Assembly (NCBI GenBank): GCA_037013685.1
Contig: CM072908.1
Coordinates: 3,175,001 to 3,239,000 of the forward strand
Source of the DNA: Acridotheres tristis
Taxonomy: Eukaryota; Chordata; Aves; Passeriformes; Sturnidae
DNA length: 64,000 nucleotides
Direction: 5' to 3'
Within the stretch, counting starts at the first letter, position 1; each line of letters opens with the position of its first letter. This document shows, in pieces, positions 33,606 through 45,480 of the stretch. The position numbers and the translations under genes are program-made. The notes beneath the pieces are model-generated. The model was given only the letters and a program-made list of their open reading frames with translations. It was not told the DNA's origin and searched no databases.

Positions 33606-34702
33606 AAACTCCTGGCATCTTTCTGGTCCCAGGAAATCACCAGTCTGGTGAGCAGAGGGCTGGTTATGAGGATTAAAGTGTGGGAACCAAATGCTGTCAC
33701 TCCAAATTTCCCCCTTTTCCTTCTTCTCCCCCAGCTGTCTATGCTGACCACGATGCCACAAGGTCTGGAATTTCCCTTGGGTCACTTGGGGTCACCTGTC
33801 CTGGCTGTGTCCCCTCCCAGCTCCTTGTGCATCCCAATCCACTGCTGGTGGGTGAGGAGCAAAGGCAGCCTTGGCTCTGGGCAAGCATTAATGAAAACAT
33901 CCCATTGTTATCCACACTGCTCCCAGCACAATTCCCAAACAGCCCACACCAGCTACCAGGAAGAAAATTAACTTTATTCCAGCAAAATCTGGAAATTTTT
34001 TCCCTCCCCTCTTCCCTCCCTCCCCAAGTCTCATTTAAGTTTCAATCCAGCAGCAGCTCTTTATTTTCTTTTAAATGTCAAACAATTCATCATTTTGCAC
34101 TTTGCCCATTCCCCGTGAATTTGAAGGTTTTATTGTGACTCCGTGATGTCATCCCAGGACAATGCTCAGTGATTTCCCCAAACAATGTGGTTCTTGTCAC
34201 CCTGCCTGGTTTTGGGTGCAGGCTCTGGAGAGCTCTGGCCTCGTCCCTGTTATCACACTCCCAACAAAACCCCTGATTCAAACACACACTGGACAGTTCT
34301 CATCTTTATTATTCCAGTCTCCTGTCCCCCATCCACGCTGGAGGTGCTCTTGCCCTGCCCTGCAGGTTCCAAGAGAGATGGAGATGGACAATTGTCCCCA
34401 AATCAGCTGGATACAGGTGCCAAGGGCAACTCCTCCAAGGGGGCACAGAGAAAATTGGGAAAGGAGCACCTTTGTTTCCTGAGTGGTGCTCAGAGAGCTC
34501 AGAACGGCCCAGCAGGCAAGATCAGGTCTGAATTACCTGGATAAATCGGGTGTTTATTCTCCATCCCCGGTCAGAATGAAGGGATTCCAGGCAGCCTGGC
34601 CCTGGCAAATCCAGCAGCTCCTCGTGGGACTGTGGCAGTGATCAAAGCTCCTTGGAAATGCAGCAGTAGCTGTCCCAAAAACCAGGAATGTTTAAGGATG
34701 AC
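33606..34702. other. Intergenic, no gene seen
   Basis: Unique moderate-GC sequence with no supported feature. Confidence 0.5.
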
Positions 34703-34862
34703 TAAGTCATGGAATGGTTTGGCTTGGAAGGGGCCTCTAAACCCATCTAGTCCAAGCTCCCTGCAGTGAGCAGAGACACCTTCAGCCAGAGCAGGGCTCA
34801 GAGCCCCATCCAGCCTGGCCTTGGATGCTCCCAGGGGTGGGGCAGGAGCAGGGACGGGGCTG
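34703..34862 (-). mobile_element. CR1 LINE fragment, 3' end, minus orientation
   Basis: GTCATGGAATGGTTTGGCTT, 'GGAAGGGGCCTCTAAACCCA', TCTAGTCCAAGCTCCCTGCA and CCCATCCAGCCTGGCCTTGG give a clear reverse-complement CR1 3' end. Confidence 0.9.
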
Positions 34863-36044
34863 CAGTGCACATCTGGTGTGAAACAACATCTGGAACACTT
34901 GGAAGTGACCAGGAAGGATAAGGGGCAGGAGAACACCAGCCCAGCACTGAGCATGAGCACCTCCCTCCCATGATTTACCGAGCAATTTGCAGCTCCAGCT
35001 CCGTTTCTCCCACTTTGGAAACATCCAGGTGAGTCCCTAAGTGTGAGGAGGGGTTTGAGATGAAGAATGAGAGAACATTCCAGAGCCTTTCCAGGTGGAG
35101 ATGTCCCTGCCTGGAGCAGGCTGCAGCTCCTCAGGCTGTGCAGTTGTTACCCCCAGACCCACACGTGCACCCACCCACACACACACAGATTTTATTAAGC
35201 CATTCCATGCAAGGATTTTATGTATGTATTTTTTTTTTTTTATTTGGAAAACTTCAGAGTGCTGTTTTTTCACACACAGTAAAGTTAGCTTTGCTGAGAT
35301 TCATTAGTCCCCTTTCCCCCTGTGTGTAAATGGATCTCTCTCAGTTATGCAATGCAAGGGTACACAACCATGAAAAGTGCAGAGCCAGCCAAAAAAAGCA
35401 TTGTTCTGAACTCGGACATGTAAAATATTCATATTCAATAATAAAAAAATAAAAAACCCCAGCCCTTAATAAAAAATTCACGGTGTAAAATATGCATTGT
35501 CCTGCCATCCCCAGGGCTGCAGCCCTTTCCAGCCCAACACGTTCCTGGGGTTTTCACTGCCTTGTTGGACTCGATTAATTCCAAACCAATTCACCCGCAG
35601 ACATCCCGGGATTAGGTGCCTAAATTGATTCTGGTTTCTCTGAGGGCCCTGGATCCGTGGCTGCAGGAGCAGCTGCAGGAGCTGGGGCTGCTCAGAGCAC
35701 CCAGGGTGTGTGTGTGTGGCAGGGCTGTCCCCGTGCTGGTGGCATGTCTGGGCACCCAGTGCCACACTGGGCACGGGCACGGCCAGGAGAGCTCTGCCAG
35801 CAGGGTTTGCATCCCCTCATTACCCCTCTGCCTTAATGAGCAAATTCCCAGGGGCCAAGAGGGCCGAGCAGCTCCCCAGGGAGGAGGGAGCACATTGGGA
35901 ACACCCTGAGGTGTCTCCATCCCCCTCGCCCTGCAGAACCTCCCCCGGAGCTCTCACGGGGGAGAAGGAAGGAAATGATCCAAAGGGAAGCACTGACAGG
36001 TGCAAAGAACCACCTGGCTGAAGGTTTCAGCAGAGCCAGGGCTG
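34863..36044. other. Intergenic, no gene seen
   Basis: Unique sequence with short A-rich tracts (about 35436-35475). Fragments near 35510-35560 look like a badly decayed CR1 piece, but I cannot delimit them. Confidence 0.45.
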
Positions 36045-36350
36045 CTCTCCAAAATTCGCCCCCTCTGCTCTCTGTGACAGGGACAGCACCCAGGGAACGG
36101 CTGGAGCTGTGCCAGGGGGGGTTTAGGTTGGATTTTGGGAAAGGTTCATCCCCCAGGGGGTGCTGGGCACTGCCCAGGCTCCCCAGGGAATGGGCACAGC
36201 CCCAAGAGCTCCAGGAGGGTTGGGACAATGCTGCCAGGGATGCTCAGCTGGGATTGTTGTGGGGTCTGGGCAGGACCAGGGCTTGGGTCCATGATCCTGT
36301 GGGTCCCTTCCAGCTTAGCACATCCTGGTTCTATGATTCTACAATTTAAT
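36045..36350 (+). mobile_element. CR1 LINE fragment, 3' end, plus orientation
   Basis: GGTTTAGGTTGGATTTTGGG, 'AAAGGTTCATCCCCCAGGGG', AGCTCCAGGAGGGTTGGGAC and a terminal TTCTATGATTCTACAA mark a CR1 tail in sense with its octamer end. It belongs to the same subfamily as the inverted copy at 26085-26385. Confidence 0.92.
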
Positions 36351-37167
36351 TCAGATTTTTCTGCATCCCCACTTCCTGCTGGAGCTGCCTCAGTGTGTTT
36401 GTGTCCCAGGGGGTGACACAGAAGGACAGCACAGGACAGAGGAGACTGAGCAGCATCACCTGGGACTGGAACTAAACCACCAGGCCCTGCTCAACAGGTG
36501 CTCTGAGCTGCTCTTGTGTCATTAAAACCCACTAAGTGGGACCCAGGAGCCCAGCACTGGAGGGAAATATTAAAGTGTTATTATGAATGTTGCTTAAAAA
36601 AAAATAAAAAATTCAGGAACAAGAGGAAGGGCTCTGGCACTTCAATTTTATGAAGATATATGGGAGAAAAGAATTAGAAACTCCAAAAACCCAATGCCTG
36701 GGATGTTTCTTTTATCTAAAGTACAACCAGTTCAACATTTTACACAGAACGAGTCCCAAAGAACGTAAATCAGGAGATGGAAGAGATGTTTTAAAAAGGC
36801 CTCCAAATATAATTTCTTTACCTCCCACGTTCTCAAGCCAAATATTTTAAATGGAAAAGCATGTGGGACAAAGAGCATGGATATTATCCATGTCTTTAAG
36901 GACCATTCCCAGCAAGGTGATTTGTTCTGTGTCCCCAGTCTGATATTTATAAACAAGGAAAAGGAAGGAGAGGAAGAAAACTCAGAAAAATCAGAAGCTG
37001 GGAAAGCTGTGACCACAAGTGACAGCATGGAAAGAATAAAAAGTGCCATAATGAGACGGCTGTCAGTCATGGCTGAGACTTTTCATGGGAAAAAATGAGC
37101 TGAAATTGTTCTTTCTTAGTTCTGTTGGGTGTCAGATTTGAGCCACAGCACTGGGGTGCCTTGAAGG
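36351..37167. other. Intergenic, no gene seen
   Basis: AT-rich unique sequence with an A-rich tract at about 36596-36612. No supported feature. Confidence 0.5.
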
Positions 37168-37388
37168 GAACTGGGAAAATGAAGTGAAGGAGCTGGGAGA
37201 ATGAAGGGAACTCGGATGATGAAATAAAGGGACTGGGAGAATGAAGGGAACTGGGATGGTGAAGTGGAGGGAACTGGGAGGATGAGATAAAGGGATCTGG
37301 GACGATGAAGTGAACTGGGAGGATGAAATGAAGAGACTGGGAGAATGAAGGGATTGGGAGGATGAAGGGGACTGGGAGAATGAAATGC
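37168..37388. repeat. Purine-rich minisatellite, about 18-26 bp unit
   Basis: About ten degenerate units of GGGAACTGGGAGAATGAAG with insertions such as TGAAGTGA or AAATAAA. The core GGGAACTGGGA matches the 28312-28920 array about 8 kb away. Confidence 0.88.
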
Positions 37389-39531
37389 CTCCAGTGGTTT
37401 GAGTCACATCCCAGCCTCCCCATCCCAGTTCAGTACATCTATCTCCATCCCCATTCCCAGTCCCTCTGTGCTCCTGCTCTGGGAGCCTCTGGGAATTTCC
37501 TGCTTGCTTTTTCCAGGAATGTCTCCCTGGGAACAGAGAGGGGAACTCGGTGGTGTTGGATCATTTCTCCTGCTGAGGTTCCCCAGGCAGGATCAAGTGT
37601 GACCCTGCTGATGGCAGAGCCTTGCTCTAACCCAGGAGCCCCTCAGCCCTTGTAGCTGAGGAGAAGTGGAAAGATTCATCCCCTCAGAGCCTGACAAATC
37701 CAAGTGGAAATCCAGGCGCTGCCAAAGTTGTTTCATTCCCGGATTCCTTCGGAAAACAGCGGAGCACAGCAGAGCAGGGGAGCCGTGCTGGTGGTCTGAT
37801 GACACCCTCTGAAGGACTTCCAGCCAAAATTAGATGGATTTCCTGGAAGCACATCCCCCCCGGAGGAAGAGATCATGGATTTTGGAGGTGTCCAAGGCAA
37901 CAGCCCAGATGCTGATTGCAGCTCTGCTGCTGTAAAGCCACTGCCTTCAGTGGATGGATGCAGAACTGTGGGGATTTTGCTGCTGAGATCATTGTTCCTT
38001 TATGAGGGGAGGGATGGATCCTGCATATCCAGAATGCCTGGATAAGCTCCAGCTTGCAGCCTCAGAAGTTACATTTCCAGACTCATCACAGCCTTTCCAG
38101 GGCAAGTCACCAACATCTGGGTTCATCTGACGTCTATAACTAAACCAAAAAACTTTAAACTTGGATTAAGATAAGGGAGACAGACAGATTTCACCTGCAC
38201 ATGAGCTGCTGAGCTTTTATCATCTCCTTTTACTGCAAATAAAAGCTTTTGGGACTGGGTTCCTGATTTAATTATCTTCTTTATGAATATCAGTAGAACT
38301 GATGGTGCTGAAATGCTGTGGAAAAGATGAAATTCACTTTCAGAGTGAGATTATTTTTGTTATTGGAAGGTTGTGCCTGAAAATTGGAAGAAGTGAACAA
38401 ACAAAAATGTTGCTGAGGACATTTAGAAGTGAAAATAGAGGTGGTCAAAGATCCCAGCAGTGAACAGAATTAACTCAGCCCTAATTCCCAGTGCCAGACC
38501 CCCAAAATCTCCAGTCCCACCATCAGGCTGCCAGAGTATTTAACAGCAGTTCCATCAGCCTGACCCAGAGGTTTTTAATCCCAGTTTGTGTTTACCAGGA
38601 AGTGTCCGTGTCATGAGCGAGTGAATGTGTGAGGTTGTTCCTTCAGAAGCCACAGAAGTGATTAAACCCAACAATATTCCATGAAATTACATCAGATTTT
38701 TTTTCTCCTTGCTTGTTCCGAGGAATTCCCCAACTCCAAACCCGTTCCAACTGGCACCATCCTGCACTTGGGCTCCAATATCAGTGGTGTCTGTGACGGT
38801 TCCAGTTTTTCTGGTGAGGGATTACATTCAATCCAAATAGTTCTCTCCATGGGGAATTTCAACATTCCCATCCAGGAGTGAGGAATTCTTGGGTGTCCGT
38901 CCCTTCCCTGGGACAGACACCATTTATGTCTATTATGTCTATGACAGACAACATTTATCTTATCCATTTCATTAATTTCATTCCTAATAATTCAATTCCT
39001 AAAGGAAGCTGATGGAACAGCCCATTGTAAACCCAGTCTTTGTATTTTGGCTGAATGCCCTTGGATTACTAATTCCACATAAATTATGTGACTCAGTGTT
39101 CCCCCTTTCAGTGACTGAAATGCTTCTACCTGAGATAAAAACTCACCTGGAGGAACTGTCAGCCACTGCTGGACCTGGCTCACATTTGAGGGGTGAATTG
39201 CTGCTGATAAACAAGGGTCTGGATCAAATGGCCATTCTCAAAAAATGGGATTTTCTGTTCCACTACCAGAGTCTGCTCTGGGGATTTTTTTTGGCAGTGA
39301 GGTTTAGAGCAGGAAAATAGGAAATGAACTGGAAAAATTTGAAGACTACAGCAAACAAGAAAATCCTGGAAGGAACACACTCTGGAGATCCACCCTGGCC
39401 ATTAATAACATGGAAAGATTTCATTAGGAAAAGGGAGGAGGAAGAGAAGAAGAAAGGATGTGCAAAGAGGAGCATGGGATAAAAAAAATCCTGCATTAAA
39501 ACTTCTATAACCACACTTCTGCTTACAAATC
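37389..39531. other. Intergenic, no gene seen
   Basis: Unique moderate-GC then AT-rich sequence. Reading frames are short and conflict between strands. No supported feature. Confidence 0.5.
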
Positions 39532-39790
39532 ATGGAATCAAAGATTCACAAAACCATTTAAATTTGGAAAAGATCTCCAATCTGGCCAATCCCCCCCTTG
39601 TCCCCAGCCCAGAGCCCTGAGTGCCACATCCAGGAATTCCTTGGACACCTCCAGGGATGGGCACTCCAAACCTCCCTGGGCAGTTCCAATCCCTGAGCAC
39701 CCTTTCCATGGGGGAATTCCTGCTGGAGGTGGCCCATGGGGTCTGGCAGGGGCTGGGTTGTTGGGGACTCTGAGGGGCTGAGGGAACATC
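39532..39790 (-). mobile_element. CR1 LINE fragment, minus orientation (diverged)
   Basis: AATCATGGAATCAAAGATTC, 'CCATTTAAATTTGGAAAAGA' and later 'ACACCTCCAGGGATGGGCAC' with CCTCCCTGGGCAGTTCCAAT correspond to CR1 in reverse complement. More diverged than the other copies. Confidence 0.78.
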
Positions 39791-40094
39791 AGGGGTGATG
39801 CTCCAAACCCAAACCATGGCAGGAGCAGCTGCCCTGCACCATGGCCTGGAAATAAAGCAAATAAAGTTTGTTAAGGACACCGTGGTCACCTAGGAAGGAA
39901 TTTTTTTCTGGTGGAGAAACCCCTCCTGCCCTGTGCTGAGGAGAGGGGGCTTTATTTAAAGGAGCATCATCTTCAATTCTTCTGCTCCTTCTTCTTCCCC
40001 TTCTCAGCCCACAGCTCCTCATGGCCCTGCTGAAGGAGCCAAGCCCCAAAACACCCTCCGTGCTGGGGTGGCACCTGAGCCCTGTCACCCACCG

Positions 40095-40543
40095 TGATGC
40101 CTTGGGGTTTTAGCTTTTATGTTTTTCATATATTTGTAATCCTGCAATTCTTTAGTGCATAACTCTAAACTCCATGTACAGTGTGAGCTGCAGCTTTCCC
40201 GTTTTGCTCAGACACAACAATTCCTCTCCAGGCTGGCAATCAAGGACACCTCACTGCCTCAGGCTCTGAGAAATGTAAAACAAAAGTGAATTGGGGGGAG
40301 CAAACTTGGGGTAAATGACTTCATTACCTGCAGCTGTAATTGGAAGATTAACCCCCAATCTGCAAATGGACCAAATTTATAAAAGTGTGAAAACCTGTGA
40401 GCTGTGGTCCATTTTGGATGTAGCCCCTGTGGAGGAGTTGTGTCTGCCCTAAATGTACCTAAAACCCCTTCAATAAATAGAACTGCTTTTTATTCTCTTA
40501 ATTTTGTGAGGCCTCTGATTTTAGGTAGCCCCAAAAAGCATCA
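40095..40543 (+). mobile_element. Solo LTR (copy B of the 13143 family)
   Basis: 449 bp alignable end to end with copy A at 13143-13585, including the TGATGCC start, the CTTCAATAAATAG signal and the GCATCA end. It has a 5-bp insertion (AGCTG) before the GTGGTCCATTTT block relative to copy A. The flanks (CACCG on the left, GGTGA on the right) do not form a target duplication. Confidence 0.85.
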
Positions 40544-41486
40544 GGTGAGCCCCAGGTGTGGGCAGGGCTGTGCCTGTGCCTCTGGGTGCTGTCACCTGCC
40601 CTGGCAGGGCCCAGGGAAACACAGAGCCTGGCAAATTGTCCTGGAAAAAGGGAAATCAGGTCCTGTCCCTGTCCCCTCCTGCAGTGTGGATCTGCCACCT
40701 CACCACTGCCACCGCCCCTGAGAGAGCCCTGTGACCCCAAACACTTCTGGTCACTGCCACCTGCAAGCTGTGCTCTCAACTCGATATATTTTTGCCCTGG
40801 AAATTGTTTTCCCCATCCCTGTGCCACTCTGGAGGTGACTGTCTGTGCTTTTGTGTCAGTCCCAGCCCATTAAACCTCCCACCACAGAAAAACCCGAGCA
40901 GAGCAATTTAAAACCCCTGGGGTTTTTTTGCCAAAAGTTTTTGCACCATTATGTCACATCCTATACATCAGAATTTGCTGGGAAAGGCTTGGTTTGTTTT
41001 GGGTTTTTTTTTTTTTTTTTAATTTCTTTTCAGTGTTCCTGCTCTCTCCTGGAAATAGAAACACCAGCAGGTCGAATGACCTGAGGGTTTATGTATTTCC
41101 AGGGTAGGTAGGAGGAAGTTCAACCTTTGTGCTCACAAAACATTCTGAGCATTGGAAATATAATGAGCATTAATGAGGATGAAATAGAGACCCTTTGGGA
41201 TCCATAAATGTTAACTCAGCTGTCCCAGAGTCCCCAAAGCTGCCACGATTCCCTTTCCCAAGTCACCACAAGCACACGGAGGGGAGGAGGAGCTGTGATT
41301 TGAGTGAGCCAGGATGAGCTTTACATATCCCTGGGATCATTGGCAGCCCAGCTAAAATCCATTAATTAGTCTTTAGCCTGTCTTTAGTCTGGGTGAGCTG
41401 TTTCAACATGTGGGGTTTTTCTCTGTCATGGAATAAATCTCAGTTTCTCACAGGGATGTGTCCAGTCAGTCAGTGTGCTTGGAGAA
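40544..41486. other. Intergenic, no gene seen
   Basis: Moderate-GC then AT-rich unique sequence. A poly-T run is at about 41003-41020. No supported feature. Confidence 0.5.
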
Positions 41487-41600
41487 TCTTGGAATCACGG
41501 AATGGTTTGGGTTGAAAAGGAGCTTAAAGATCACCCCATTCCACCCCCCTGCCATGGGCAGGGACAACTTCCACTATCCCAGATTTCTCAGGCAGAATTT
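41487..41600 (-). mobile_element. CR1 LINE fragment, 3' end, minus orientation
   Basis: TTGGAATCACGGAATGGTTT, GGGTTGAAAAGGAGC and CTGCCATGGGCAGGGACAAC are the reverse complement of the CR1 3' end. Strongly 5'-truncated. A poly-T run (about 41739-41758) lies 140 bp further on. Confidence 0.88.
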
Positions 41601-44369
41601 TTCTCTCCTGCTTCTCAACCACCAACAAAACCATGGAAAAATTCTTTACATGGACAAAGGAGCCACCCCAGGTGGAGCAGCAACCACATGTGGTGCTGCC
41701 CTGGACAGTGAGAGGATTTTTTTCTTGGTTCTTTCTCTTTTTTTTTTTTTTTTTTTTTGTCAGGGAAAGTTCTCTGCCCATGGACTCCTCCTGCACCCTC
41801 TCACGATCTGGGGGCTCCCCATCCTCTCTGAGAGCTGTAGCTGGTTTGGGTGGTGAGCTGAGGGCTGGTTCACAGCTCCAGGGAGGAGAATCGGAGCTCT
41901 CACACCCAAATCCTGGTTTATGCCCCTGGTTTGTGCATCTGCATCACTGAAGTTTGTCCTGAAGAAATCACTCGTGGGTGACGAGCACCAGCAAAGGCCG
42001 GGGTGGTTCTGGCAGGAACCTTTCAATGTTTGTGGTTTTTTGCTGTGTTTAAACAAAATTTCGGAGTTTTAGAGCAGGGATGGGGTTGGGGGAGAGGTTG
42101 GCTTCAAATTCATTCACCTCCCACAGGTTTGCTGGGGTCTGGTGTGGATCCCCAGTCCTGCGTGTCAGGAGAAATCTCTGCAGAGGAAGAAGGAAAGAGC
42201 AGGTGCAGCCCCTGAAAGGGACAGAAAACCCATTTGCTTTCCAGAAAAAGTGAAGGACACATTATCAGGACAATCAGGACAATTATCAGGACTGGGAGAA
42301 AATTGAAGGAAAAGTGGGAGCAAGTGGAACTCCAGAGCTGATACAGAAAATAATTTGGGAAACCCAGATCACTGCAGGGATGCTGTCAGCGAAATGTGGT
42401 GCACGAGCAGCAGTTTGGTCAGGAAATGAAGGTGACAGTGTCTGAAAAGTCAGGTGACATGAATTAGTGGCTGCTTCTGTAACAGATAATAATTAGTGGC
42501 AGGCTAATGAGCATTGGAAAGCACAGCAGGTTCCTCTGCGGTGCTCTGGTGTCCCCTGGGTGGCTCTGGTGACAGAGGTTTTGTGCCATGGGGTTGCTGT
42601 GGCACTGCTGGTGTCCCCTGAGGGGTTATTTGGGAACTCGTGGCTCCAGGTGGGAACTTGGGAGAGTTCTGGGAGGATGAGGAGGAGGAGGAGGAGGATG
42701 AGGAGGAGGGAGGCCTTGGTGATTTCCAGCCTGAGCAAGGACAGTAAATCCCTGGAGGGGAAGGGAGAGGCTGTGCCCTGACAATCAGAGAGGCTCTGGG
42801 TGCTCTGTGCTGCTGCTGGGGCTGCCAAGGGCAGCCAAGAGCCTCTGCTCTTTTTCCCTGTGCATAACTCACAGAAAAACTGAATTATTTCATATTGTGT
42901 GTGCAACAAAATTTGGAATTTCTTCTTGATGGCCACTGGCACCAACCTGGAAGCTTTTTATGATGCTGGTGGGGAAATGACACCTGAGCCAAGGTCCTGG
43001 AGAACAGGGTGGAGGAAAACTGGAAAAGCATCAGGAATTGTCCTTTCTGGAGCCGTGTTTGAGCTGCACATTCATCTGCTTCTGTTAAAGAAACACACAG
43101 CTGGTCTCTGCCTGCATTTATTGTTTAATTCATTCATGCTGCTTGTTGGAAACACCATCGTTAAAGTCCTTCTGGGGCAGAGTTTGCTTTAAAGAAAACT
43201 CTCCATGGAAAAGACTTTCCTTTAAATTTAGTACAAAAGAAAAGCCCAACCAGTTTTATTTATAGATCAGGGCATGAGAGATTTTTCAGTGTTCAAGCCA
43301 GTGCTCTATCTCTGTTTCTCCCATAAAAACATGTTTAGCATTTTTCTCATCCTACCAGAATAAAATTCTTTTATTGAGATTTTTTTTTATCCCTTGCTAA
43401 AATGCAGCCACTTGAATGAATGACAAAGAAATACCAGATTGAATAATTTTTTGAGCTGTGATTCTGTTCTTGGGTGACGTGAGCTGGGTTTTGGTTATTC
43501 CTTAATAGATCATCTCTTACTTCTGTGACTTTGGGACAGTTTATATACCTAAGGTTGTATTTCCCACAGATCTATACCAGATGTATGATAAATCTGGGAG
43601 TTTTATTAATGTAGAAGCATCCAGAATTTCCTTGTGGGATGTCTGCCTGTAGGAGCAGTGAGAAAATGGCTAAATGGAGAAATGGTCAGAATTGTGGCCT
43701 TTCCAATAACCTCGGTGATAAAATGAACAATTTCATATCAGTTTGTGTTTAATGGGAGGGGGAAATGTTAAATTGCTTTGTTTGGTGAATGCCAATGCTG
43801 CCAACTCATCTTGATTTCTATTTATTCATAGTAAAATGCAGAATTTGGGGCGTCTTTCTTTAAAGTGATGGTTTCCCCCTTCCTGGTGAAGGTGGGTGGT
43901 GATAACCAGGTCCATCTGTTAGAATTAAAGGATGAGGTGATTACTGAGCAGAATTCTGCCCTGCTTTGCTGGCAGGGCTTTCACAGAGCTCAGTGTCACC
44001 TCAAAGAGAGCTGCAACTCTTAACTGTTTAAAAAAGAAGTTGGGGACAATGGCAATTCCTTTGCTGAAATTTTGAAATGTTTCCATTTTGCTGTTTCCCA
44101 GTCATTCTTTAACCCTTGTTGTGCCTTGCCAGCCCATATTTTGTGGCTGGCACGCTTCAGAATCGAATGTTTCACTGCCTGGATGGTTCCTTCAGCTGAG
44201 CTTTGTGACAACATCACTGATGGTGACTCAACTTCCCTTCCAAATGTCTCTGTGATCTGTAACTGAGTCACATTCTGGGTTGCTTAAGAGAGGAGTTAAA
44301 AGCTTTTAGTGATAATTTTATAGAAAATATGTTCTCCATACGAAGCAGTGCTGTCCTTCATCACACACC
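41601..44369. other. Intergenic, no gene seen
   Basis: Unique sequence, AT-rich at about 43080-43860. It contains the GAGGAG microsatellite at 42672-42713. No coding exon supported. Confidence 0.5.
42672..42713. repeat. (GAG/GAT)n trinucleotide repeat
   Basis: Fourteen triplets of GGAGGATGAGGAGGAGGAGG type. It produces poly-Leu or poly-Ser stretches in minus-strand frames; not coding. Confidence 0.95.
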
Positions 44370-44492
44370 TGAGGGCCTGGAAGTGTCCCTGGAGAGGGTT
44401 TGGAGCACCCTGGGATAGTGGAAGGTGTGCCCTGGGATGAGTTGGGATTTAAGGTCCTTTCCAACCCACACCGGGCTGGGGTTCTGAGAACG
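44370..44492 (+). mobile_element. CR1 LINE fragment, 3' end, plus orientation
   Basis: GGAAGTGTCCCTGGAGAGGG, 'GAGTTGGGATTTAAGGTCCT' and TTCCAACCCACACCGGGCTG then GGGGTTCTGAGAA correspond to the CR1 tail in sense. Confidence 0.75.
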
Positions 44493-45324
44493 GGCAGATG
44501 CTGAATGCTGCTCTCAGTTCAGCAATTTATTGAGGAATCATCACTTGATAGAATGAGAGATCTGCCCTGGGAAAGCCGGGGTGGAGCTGGGGAGGGAACC
44601 TGGTGGGAAAGGGGCATGTGGGGAGTGTGCTGGGTCACAGGGCTTGAGCCCAGCAGTGACAGCCCCTGTGGGGAGGCTGTGACTGCCAGAGTGGCTCCAG
44701 GTCAGACAGAGAAGTTCCCTTGACGTATTTAAGTCACTGTATGGATGATCTCACTCCATTATTTTTCGCAGAGCTTCTCAGTTCGCTCTATTTAACTTTA
44801 TAATTCAGAGAAATGAAACCACTTCCCCATCTCACCCGTACCAAGGGAGTGGAACCACAGCTGAGTGGCAGTGAAGCAACTCCTGGTGTGTGCCAGGGCA
44901 CTGGAAGGATCCAGAATGAGAACTGAGGAGCTCTGAGGTGTCTGTCAGGACAGCTGGCTTTCTGTGGGTGGGATGTGCCTGCCTGGGCTCTCTCTGCTCT
45001 TTAAGGGGGTTTGGTCTCCAAGCAGGAGCTCTGCCCAAGCATCCTGCACAGCTTTGTTTTTTGCAGAGGATAAAAGCCACCTACTTACACCTGTAACATG
45101 TTTTACTCCTGTATTCTTTCACCAGGGAGTCTGGAAGTTGCTTTTCCAGCAGCAGAGTGGGCAACTTGGGCACAGTAAATGAATGAAAGAGGATTTTAAG
45201 GGGAAGGCCTGATAAAATAAGTTGTCCCTTTTTATCAAATTGTCTTTGAGTTTGCAGCTTGCTGTGCTGATTTTTTATGAATCACTTCATCCTTTATTCA
45301 GAAACTTTATTTCCTTCTACCAGC

Positions 45325-45480
45325 ATGAAATCCCAGACTGGTTTGGGTCGGAAGGGACCTTAAATCTCACCCCATTCCTGCAGGGCAGGGACACCTTCCC
45401 CTATCCCAGGTTTCTCAGAGCTCCATCCAACCTGGCCTTGGACACTTCCGGGAAAGGAGCATCCACATCCTGAGCCAGAA
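45325..45480 (-). mobile_element. CR1 LINE fragment, 3' end, minus orientation
   Basis: ACTGGTTTGGGTCGGAAGGG, 'ACCTTAAATCTCACCCCATT' and CCATCCAACCTGGCCTTGGA followed by CACTTCCGGGAAAGG are a reverse-complement CR1 end. Confidence 0.88.

Noticed and set aside
35510..35560. Short CR1-like piece (GCAGCCCTTTCCAGCCCAAC)
   Set aside because: Too short and diverged to delimit; left out of the feature list.
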